Of a stretch of DNA of 64,000 nucleotides, positions 32,657 through 38,995 are shown one piece after another (the first letter of the stretch is position 1; each line of letters opens with the position of its first letter). Both the position numbers and the translations under genes were made by a program. Location of the stretch: the NCBI GenBank assembly GCA_017458845.1, contig JAFSZY010000036.1, forward strand, positions 1 to 64,000. Direction: 5' to 3'. Below the pieces are notes generated by a model. That model had not been told where the DNA came from. It worked only from the letters and a program-made list of their open reading frames with translations, and made no database searches. Origin of the DNA: Ruminococcus sp. (GTDB taxonomy: Bacteria; Bacillota; Clostridia; Oscillospirales; Acutalibacteraceae).

Positions 32657-33652
32657 CTTAAGGCTGTTCTGAATTGCAACAGCAACCGCGACAGTAGCGC
32701 CAACCATGGGGTTGTTGCCCATTCCGAGGAAGCCCATCATTTCAACGTGAGCGGGAACGGAAGAGGAACCAGCGAACTGAGCGTCACTGTGCATACGTCC
32801 CATTGTGTCTGTCATACCGTAGGAAGCGGGACCCGCCGCCATATTATCGGGATGCAGAGTTCTGCCTGTGCCGCCGCCCGAAGCAACGGAGAAGTACTTC
32901 TTGCCCTGCTCGATGCACTCTTTCTTATAAGTGCCCGCAACAGGATGCTGGAAGCGTGTGGGGTTGGTTGAGTTACCTGTGATACTTACGTCAACGCCCT
33001 CGCTGTGCATAATGGCAACGCCTTCTCTTACGTCGTCGGCGCCGTAGCAGCGTACGTTAGCTCTCTCGCCGTCAGAGTAGGGGATTTCCTTAACTACTGT
33101 GAGCTCGCCCGAGAAATAGTCAAACTTGGTCTGAACATATGTGAAGCCGTTGATTCTGGAGATAATCTGAGCGGCGTCTTTGCCGAGACCGTTGAGGATA
33201 ACTCTCAGGGGTTTTTCTCTTACTTTGTTAGCGTTGCGGACGATACCGATAGCGCCCTCGGCGGCAGCGAAGCTCTCGTGTCCCGCGAGGAACGCGAAGC
33301 ACTTAGAGTCGTTAGAGAGCAGCATAGCGGCGAGGTTGCCGTGACCTAAACCAACCTTGCGGTTTTCGGCAACAGAACCGTCAATACAGAAGCTCTGGAG
33401 TCCTTCGCCGATGTATCTTGCGGCTTCCTCAGCGTTCTTTGCGCCAGCCTTAAGAGCGATAGCGGCGCCTACGCAGTAAGCCCAGCATACGTTCTCAAAG
33501 CAGATGGGCTGAATACCTTTAGCGATTTCATAAGGGTCAAAGCCAGCGGCTTTGCAGATTTCACGGCTTTCCTCTACGGAAGCGATACCGTACTGAGTGA
33601 GAACGCCGTTAATTTTTTCTATTCTTCTGTCATAATTTTCAAATAAAGCCAT
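32654..33652 (-). CDS. GGGtGRT protein, function unknown
   Basis: 332 residues, named for the motif seen here as ASGGGTGRTLHPDNMAAGPASYGMTDTMGRMH (about 260-290). Other conserved-looking parts are IGEGLQSFCIDGSVAENRKVGLGHGNLAAMLL and CFAFLAGHESFAAAEGAIG. No signal peptide. This gene family is consistently found with an Fe-S scaffold-like protein, as at 33668 here, 15 bp upstream in the same operon. A role in metal cluster or redox metabolism is a guess from context. Confidence 0.85.
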   Translation of the reverse strand: MALFENYDRRIEKINGVLTQYGIASVEESREICKAAGFDPYEIAKGIQPICFENVCWAYCVGAAIALKAGAKNAEEAARYIGEGLQSFCIDGSVAENRKVGLGHGNLAAMLLSNDSKCFAFLAGHESFAAAEGAIGIVRNANKVREKPLRVILNGLGKDAAQIISRINGFTYVQTKFDYFSGELTVVKEIPYSDGERANVRCYGADDVREGVAIMHSEGVDVSITGNSTNPTRFQHPVAGTYKKECIEQGKKYFSVASGGGTGRTLHPDNMAAGPASYGMTDTMGRMHSDAQFAGSSSVPAHVEMMGFLGMGNNPMVGATVAVAVAIQNSLK

Positions 33653-33667
33653 TAATGCGCACCTCCC

Positions 33668-34360
33668 TTATTCCTGACGCGGGTCAATGTATTTAGCCGC
33701 GTTGTCAAACTGTCCGTAGTGGCCTGTAGCTTTCTTCATAGCTTCGTCAGCGTTCATACCGCCTTTGATGAAGTCCATCATTTTGCCGAAGCTTAAGAAC
33801 TCATAGCCGATAACTTCGTCGTCACTGTTCAGGGCGATACGTGTGCAGTAGCCCTCTGTCATCTCGAGATAACGGGGGCCTTTTTCCTTTGTGGCAAACA
33901 TTGTGCCAACCTGTGAACGGAGACCTTTGCCGAGGTCCTCAAGGGAAGCGCCGACAAGAAGTCCGCCCTCGGAGAACGCGCTCTGGGTTCTGCCGTAAAC
34001 AATCTGAAGGAAGAGTTCTCTCATAGCTGTGTTGATAGCGTCACAAACGAGGTCTGTGTTGAGAGCTTCGAGTAAAGTTTTGCCGATGAGGATTTCGGAA
34101 GCCATAGCCGCGGAATGAGTCATTCCCGAGCATCCGATAGTCTCTACAAGAGCTTCCTCAATAATTCCGTCTTTTACGTTAAGTGTGAGCTTGCAGGCGC
34201 CCTGCTGAGGAGCGCACCAGCCGATACCGTGAGTAAAACCCGAAATATCCTTAATTTCTTTTGCCTGAACCCATTTGCCCTCCTCGGGGATGGGAGCGGG
34301 ACCGTGATATGCGCCCTTGGCTACGGGGCACATTTCCGATACTTCTGCTGTGTAAAACAT
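33668..34360 (-). CDS. Iron-sulfur cluster assembly scaffold-like protein
   Basis: Start ATG 34360 behind AAAGGAGGAA, giving MFYTAEVSEMCPVAKGAYHG and 230 residues. Candidate cluster ligands resembling the NifU/IscU pattern are Cys in GIGWCAPQQGACKLTL and VETIGCSGMTHSAAMASEIL. It is longer than IscU/SufU and has a distinct C-terminal region (YLEMTEGYCTRIAL...). It is paired with the GGGtGRT gene. Probably binds or transfers an Fe-S cluster in the cytoplasm; specificity unknown. Confidence 0.8.
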   Translation of the reverse strand: MFYTAEVSEMCPVAKGAYHGPAPIPEEGKWVQAKEIKDISGFTHGIGWCAPQQGACKLTLNVKDGIIEEALVETIGCSGMTHSAAMASEILIGKTLLEALNTDLVCDAINTAMRELFLQIVYGRTQSAFSEGGLLVGASLEDLGKGLRSQVGTMFATKEKGPRYLEMTEGYCTRIALNSDDEVIGYEFLSFGKMMDFIKGGMNADEAMKKATGHYGQFDNAAKYIDPRQE

Positions 34361-34426
34361 AAGCAATTCCTCCTTTGGTTTTGGAAAATCCGATAAAATC
34401 CGCAATTAGCGAATATACCTACTACA

Positions 34427-34455
34427 ATTATAGTTTAACTTGTGAAGTACGTCAA
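34427..34455 (-). promoter_or_regulatory. Promoter of the Fe-S scaffold/GGGtGRT operon
   Basis: Minus strand: TTGACG (34450-34455), 17-bp spacer, TATAAT (34427-34432). Near consensus. Confidence 0.8.
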
Positions 34456-34510
34456 GTGATATTGCTGAAATTTTTATTATATTTGTACAATATTTAGTGG
34501 TAAGTGAGAA

Positions 34511-34948
34511 TCAAAGCATTTCATCCAAAATCTCCGCCGCGTCGCGGACGAGCAGGGGACAGGGGCGTTTTTTGTAGTAGCCCTCGCTTCTCTGTTCGGG
34601 TACGCCGTTTTCAACGGTCTTTACGCCTGTGAGAAGCTCTCGGCAGATTATGGAGCCGTTCTTCTCCTTAAAGCGCGCTGCAAAGTCCTGAATGAGCTTG
34701 TAGTGTTCTTTTTTGCCCTCAAAGTCCCTGGGGTTAGAATAACCTTTTACAAGCCCCAGCACCATAGAGGCTCCGCTGACTGTGCCGCACACCTCTCTCA
34801 TTCTGCCCAAGCCCCCGCCGAACGACGAGGCAAGCTTCGCCGCCGTGTCATCATCGAGTCCCGTTATATCCGAGAAGGCAAGCAACACCGCCTGGGAGCA
34901 GTTGTATCCGTCTCTGAAAAGCTTTTCAGCTAAATCCGCGTGGTTCAT
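34511..34948 (-). CDS. C_GCAxxG_C_C family protein
   Basis: 145 residues with the family Cys pattern: NCSQAVLLAF (about 17), the GGGLGRMREVCGTVSGASMVLGL segment with Cys at about 54, a later Cys in SIICREL and a last in KRPCPLLV. The family is a putative redox-active or metal-binding protein of anaerobes; no activity is established that I know of. It precedes the Fe-S scaffold operon in the same direction, with a promoter between. Confidence 0.85.
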   Translation of the reverse strand: MNHADLAEKLFRDGYNCSQAVLLAFSDITGLDDDTAAKLASSFGGGLGRMREVCGTVSGASMVLGLVKGYSNPRDFEGKKEHYKLIQDFAARFKEKNGSIICRELLTGVKTVENGVPEQRSEGYYKKRPCPLLVRDAAEILDEML

Positions 34949-35092
34949 AGTGTTCCTCCTACAGCTTGATTTGTTTTTTTATTCTATCATAAATTATAAA
35001 AGATGTCTAATTTTTCAAACGATAAATTTGAATAAAATTTTGCCTTTTTCGCACCATAAAAACAAGGAGTTTTGAAAGGTGCGTATGAAAAT

Positions 35093-35302
35093 ATGGATTA
35101 CAATAATTTGACACAACTGCTCAGCGAGAGCTATGACTCGCGCAGATATTTTATGAATCTGCCGAACGATGTTCAGCTTGAGCTTCACAAGTATAACGAC
35201 AGCATCAGAAACTCGGCGGATTTGACCAATATGGTTAATAAGCTTAACGCCGACAATGGCTTCGGCGCTGTTGAGTTCCCGCACGAGTATTTTATGTACT
35301 AA
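35093..35302 (+). CDS. Small conserved-type protein of unknown function
   Basis: Start ATG 35093, 11 bases after AAAGGTG. The 69-residue product begins MDYNNLTQLLSESYDSRRYF and looks helical, with YFMNLPNDVQLELHKYNDSI and ADLTNMVNKLN. No signal peptide or Cys. Not recognised. It stands alone between divergent and convergent genes. Confidence 0.5.
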   Translation: MDYNNLTQLLSESYDSRRYFMNLPNDVQLELHKYNDSIRNSADLTNMVNKLNADNGFGAVEFPHEYFMY

Positions 35303-35308
35303 AAGAAA

Positions 35309-35332
35309 ACGACTTGGAAATCCAAGCCGTTA
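35309..35332 (-). terminator. Terminator of the nrdDG operon
   Basis: CTTGGA/TCCAAG stem extended by AACG/CGTT with one mismatch; on the minus strand it runs into TTTTCTTTT. Confidence 0.7.
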
Positions 35333-35383
35333 ACGTGTATTTATCTCCCGCCGTTTATGTTAGTCTTGAGTTATAGACAACGT

Positions 35384-35950
35384 CTATATAGGCGGATTCG
35401 GCACTCGGGGCTCCCGAGTTTTTGTGCCGTCGTAGAGGGTTTCCTCATTTACGGGAACGGCTTTGCCCTGCTTGAGGCTTTCGGGAACGTCAAGAAAGCG
35501 TTGGTTCTTGCTTCCTCGAAACAGCAGCATAAGACTGCGCTGTTCCTCGATGTACGGACCGTCCACAAGGTAGTCGAGATTCTTGAGGAGTTCCATCCAT
35601 TCGGGCTTCTCGCGGCTTCCTGCGACGAGTTCCTCAAAGGTATATCCTGAGTAGCTCATCACGTTTAAACCGTTCTCGCGGCATTTCTGAGCCAATTCCG
35701 CCAACTCTGCGGCTTGACAGAAAGGCTCGCCTCCCGAAAAGGTCATTCCCTGCAGGATTTTGTTCTTCACGGCAATGCTCAGTATCTTGTCAACATCGCC
35801 CGAGTGCCTTGGCTCAAACGCCCATGTCTCGGGGTTGTGACAGCCCTTGCAGTGGTGAGGACAGCCCTGCGTAAAAATTGTCATTCTTATGCCCGGGCCG
35901 TCAACGATACTCTCGCTGACGACCCCGCTCAGGTTTAATTTTGTACCCAT
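35384..35950 (-). CDS. nrdG: Anaerobic ribonucleotide reductase activase
   Basis: 188 residues. Radical SAM cluster motif CPHHCKGC (about 30-37) within FTQGCPHHCKGCHNPETW, then GMTFSGGEPF. NrdG uses SAM and a 4Fe-4S cluster to make the glycyl radical on NrdD. It starts 1 bp after nrdD ends. A C-terminal tail (TKTREPRVPNPPI) follows the domain. Confidence 0.96.
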   Translation of the reverse strand: MGTKLNLSGVVSESIVDGPGIRMTIFTQGCPHHCKGCHNPETWAFEPRHSGDVDKILSIAVKNKILQGMTFSGGEPFCQAAELAELAQKCRENGLNVMSYSGYTFEELVAGSREKPEWMELLKNLDYLVDGPYIEEQRSLMLLFRGSKNQRFLDVPESLKQGKAVPVNEETLYDGTKTREPRVPNPPI

Positions 35951-35951
35951 T

Positions 35952-38312
35952 TTATACTGCTTCGTCCGTAAGCTCGCTCATATCAATGCTCTCGCCCAGG
36001 TTGTGCTTAACTCTGTCCTCAACCTCGGCGCGTTTAGCGTCGTTGAAGCGGTCAAGCGTACCAACGAGGTAGCCTGTGATTCTGCGAATACGCTCGAAGC
36101 CAACGCCTCCCGAGCCTTCCTTGCGTCCGCATACGGGACAGTAATCGCCGATGATACCTGTGTGTCCGCAAACAGGGTCACGGTCTACGGGATGGTTGAT
36201 TGAGCCATAGCCTACGCCGCACTCCTTCATCTGACGGATAACCGCCTCAAAAGCGTCGAGGTTCTGTGACGGGTCGCCGTCAAGCTCGATGTAGGATATG
36301 TGTCCGCCGTTGGTGAGGTTGTGATACGGAGCCTCCAGCTTAATCTTCTCCATAGCGGAGATGTTGAAGTATACGGGGATATGGAAGGAGTTGGTGTAAT
36401 AGTCTCTGTCTGTAACGCCGGGGATAGTGCCGAAACGCTCGCGGTCGATTCTTACGAAACGTCCTGAAAGTCCCTCGGCGGGTGTGCCGATGAGCGCGAA
36501 GTTGAGCTGATGTCTCTGAGTAGCCTCGTTCATCTTTTTGCGCATATAGCCGATGATTTCAAGACCGAGCTTCTGAGCGCTCGCGCTTTCGCCGTGATGC
36601 TCTCCTACAAGAGCCTTGAGACACTCGGCAAGACCGATGAATCCTACTGTGAGCGAACCGTGCTTGAGAACGTCGCGAACCGAGTCGTTGGGTCCGAGCT
36701 TCTCGGAGTCAATCCAAACGCCCTGTCCCATAAGGAAGGGGAAGTTCTTGACGAGCTTGGAGCACTGGATTTCAAATCTTTCAAGCAGCTGCTCTACGCA
36801 AAGGTCGCACATTCTGTCGAGCTGCTCAAAAAAGAAGTCAACATTTTTATTTGAAAGGATGGCGAGGCGGGGAAGGTTGATTGATGTAAAGCTTAGGTTG
36901 CCTCTGCCGTAAGTGATTTCGCGCTCGGGGTCGTGGATGTTGCCGATAACTCTTGTACGGCATCCCATATATCCGACCTCTGTCTCGGGGTGTCCCTCTT
37001 TGTAGTACGCGATGTTGTAGGGCGCGTCGAGGAACGAGTAGTTGGGGAAGAGGCGCTTAGCGCTAACCTTCATTGTTTCCTTATATATATCATAGTTGGG
37101 GTCGCCGGGGTTGTAGTTTACGCCCTCTTTAACCTTGAAAATCTGGATGGGGAAGATGGGAGTCTCGCCGTTGCCAAGACCGTTGTCGGTTGCCTTGAGG
37201 ATGTTCTTCATTACCATTCTGCCCTCGGGAGAGGTGTCTGTGCCGTAGTTGAGAGATGAGAAAGGAATCTGTGCGCCCGCGCGGCTGTGCATTGTGTTGA
37301 GGTTGTGGATGAGAGCCTCCATAGCCTGGAATGTAGCTCTGTCTGTTTCGGACTCAGCGTGCTTGAACGCGAAACGCTGAAGCTTGCCCGCGAGCTTCTC
37401 GCCGTATTTGTCAACGAGGATTTTGTTCTCGGCTGCCTTGTAGTCGGGGCTGTTGTCCTCGAGCTTGGGCCACTCGCCGGAGATTTCCTCTGCTTTGTCG
37501 CAGATTTCCTTAGTTGTCGCTTTGGCGTTTTCGTCATCTGTCAAAAGCTCGATAGCTCTCTCGAGGTTCTGACGGTAGCGCTTGCGGTATGTTTTGCGAA
37601 CACCGGGTGCCATTGAGTAGTCAAAGTTTGGAACACTCTGTCCGCCGTGTTGGTCGTTCTGGTTGGACTGAATAGCGATACACGCGAGAGCGGAGTAGCT
37701 CTGGATATCGTTGGGTTCTCTGAGGTAGCCGTGACCTGTTGAGAAGCCGTCCTTGAAGAGCTTTAACAGGTCAATCTGACAGCAGGTGGTTGTCAGTGTG
37801 AGAAAGTCGAGGTCGTGAATATGGATATCGCCGTCGAGGTGAGCCTTGGAGTGCTTGGGGTTGAGTATATACATATGATAGAACTGCTTGGCTCCCTCTG
37901 AGCCGTATTTGAGCATTGTGCCCATTGCTGTGTCGCCGTCTATGTTGGCGTTCTCGCGCTTGACGTCGTTGTCCTTCGCCGCCTTGAATGTAAGGTCCTC
38001 GTAAATCTTCATCAGCTTAGTGTTCATATCACGGACACGGGTACGTTCCGCGCGGTAGAGGATGAACTCCTTGGCTGTTCTTGCGTGACCGTTTTCGATG
38101 AGGACTTTTTCTACTGTGTCCTGAACCTGCTCAACGGTGGGCTCAGTTTCGCCCTTGGCTTCGAGAGTAGAGAGGACTTCCTTGGCGAGCTGTTCGGCTG
38201 TCTCGTAATCTGTTCCGCCGATAGCCTGAGCCGCCATATAGATAGCCTGAGTAATCTTTTCCAAATCGAAGCTTGCTGTACGTCCGTCGCGTTTTTTAAT
38301 CTTGGTAATCAC
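35952..38312 (-). CDS. nrdD: Anaerobic ribonucleoside-triphosphate reductase
   Basis: 786 residues. N-terminal ATP-cone (about 1-95, KIKKRDGRTASFDLEKITQAIYMAAQAIGG), then the class III catalytic barrel. Near the end are the zinc site CGHTGIIGDYCPVCG and the glycyl-radical loop RRITGYLVGTLDRF. It reduces NTPs to dNTPs without oxygen, fitting a strict anaerobe. Preceded by a good promoter and an NrdR-type box. Confidence 0.97.
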   Translation of the reverse strand: MITKIKKRDGRTASFDLEKITQAIYMAAQAIGGTDYETAEQLAKEVLSTLEAKGETEPTVEQVQDTVEKVLIENGHARTAKEFILYRAERTRVRDMNTKLMKIYEDLTFKAAKDNDVKRENANIDGDTAMGTMLKYGSEGAKQFYHMYILNPKHSKAHLDGDIHIHDLDFLTLTTTCCQIDLLKLFKDGFSTGHGYLREPNDIQSYSALACIAIQSNQNDQHGGQSVPNFDYSMAPGVRKTYRKRYRQNLERAIELLTDDENAKATTKEICDKAEEISGEWPKLEDNSPDYKAAENKILVDKYGEKLAGKLQRFAFKHAESETDRATFQAMEALIHNLNTMHSRAGAQIPFSSLNYGTDTSPEGRMVMKNILKATDNGLGNGETPIFPIQIFKVKEGVNYNPGDPNYDIYKETMKVSAKRLFPNYSFLDAPYNIAYYKEGHPETEVGYMGCRTRVIGNIHDPEREITYGRGNLSFTSINLPRLAILSNKNVDFFFEQLDRMCDLCVEQLLERFEIQCSKLVKNFPFLMGQGVWIDSEKLGPNDSVRDVLKHGSLTVGFIGLAECLKALVGEHHGESASAQKLGLEIIGYMRKKMNEATQRHQLNFALIGTPAEGLSGRFVRIDRERFGTIPGVTDRDYYTNSFHIPVYFNISAMEKIKLEAPYHNLTNGGHISYIELDGDPSQNLDAFEAVIRQMKECGVGYGSINHPVDRDPVCGHTGIIGDYCPVCGRKEGSGGVGFERIRRITGYLVGTLDRFNDAKRAEVEDRVKHNLGESIDMSELTDEAV

Positions 38313-38359
38313 AATAATAACCTCCCAATTACATCTTTGTAAACGTTAATTCTTCTAAA

Positions 38360-38375
38360 ACACAATATATAGTGT
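38360..38375. promoter_or_regulatory. NrdR box upstream of nrdD
   Basis: ACACAATATATAGTGT is a near-perfect 16-bp NrdR palindrome. A weaker second match lies at 38393-38408, about three helical turns away and overlapping the -10. Paired boxes are usual for NrdR, which represses nrd genes when dATP is high. Confidence 0.8.
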
Positions 38376-38396
38376 TGCTTCTCAGATTGCCAGCAC

Positions 38397-38425
38397 ATTA
38401 TAGCGGATTTGCTCCATTTCGTCAA
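38397..38425 (-). promoter_or_regulatory. Promoter of nrdDG
   Basis: Minus strand: TTGACG (38420-38425), 17-bp spacer, TATAAT (38397-38402). Confidence 0.8.
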
Positions 38426-38601
38426 TTAGTAAAAGTGAACAATTCGGAGAAAAATTTTTGTGCAAATCGAGCAGAAATTTAAAATAAATTTTTAAAAAGG
38501 AATTAAACGCTAAAAAACAACAATTTGTGTCTAATTTGTAACCAGACACAAGATGTTGTGTTTTGTTAAAAAATGTAATTATTAAATTACAGATTGTTAT
38601 T

Positions 38602-38923
38602 TAGTGGTCAGTATTCAGTGGTCAGTGGTCAGTGAATGTCGAGAACATAACGCCAATTAGTACAAATCTTGTGTTCCCGAACTGTTTATATTCATCTAAT
38701 ACTATTTCGTAGGGGATACCGTCTCGGTATCCCTAAACGTATTTATTATAGGATTATTTTCCTTTCGACGCAGTCGAAACGATTAGGGCGCCCGAGACGG
38801 ACGCCCCTACGAGTTTTAAATTAGTTTATATCATTATTTATCCAATCGGGCTGCGAAGTTCTCGGAAGATGGATGGTTTCTCCCCGACCAAAACTGACCA
38901 CTGATTACTGTCCACTGCTCACT
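38602..38923. repeat. Interspersed element flanked by inverted AGTGGTC arrays (copy 2) with nested repeat
   Basis: AGTGGTC-type heptamers at 38602-38634 face inverted ones at 38892-38923. The core is the reverse complement of the element at 21776-21960. It is interrupted at about 38709-38812 by a block bounded by CGTAGGGGATACCGTCTCGG and CCCGAGACGGACGCCCCTAC, the palindromic repeat also seen at 11310 and 63593. It fills most of the 683-bp gap between nrdD and the surface-protein gene. Confidence 0.75.
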
Positions 38924-38957
38924 AACAAAAAGAAAGGCTCGGTTTCCCGAGCCTTTC
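38924..38957 (-). terminator. Terminator of the surface-protein gene
   Basis: GAAAGGCTCGG/CCGAGCCTTTC hairpin; on the minus strand it runs into TTTCTTTTTG. Confidence 0.85.
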
Positions 38958-38995
38958 GAATATTAAGAATTTATTAAGATTTAATTTGCAGTAAA

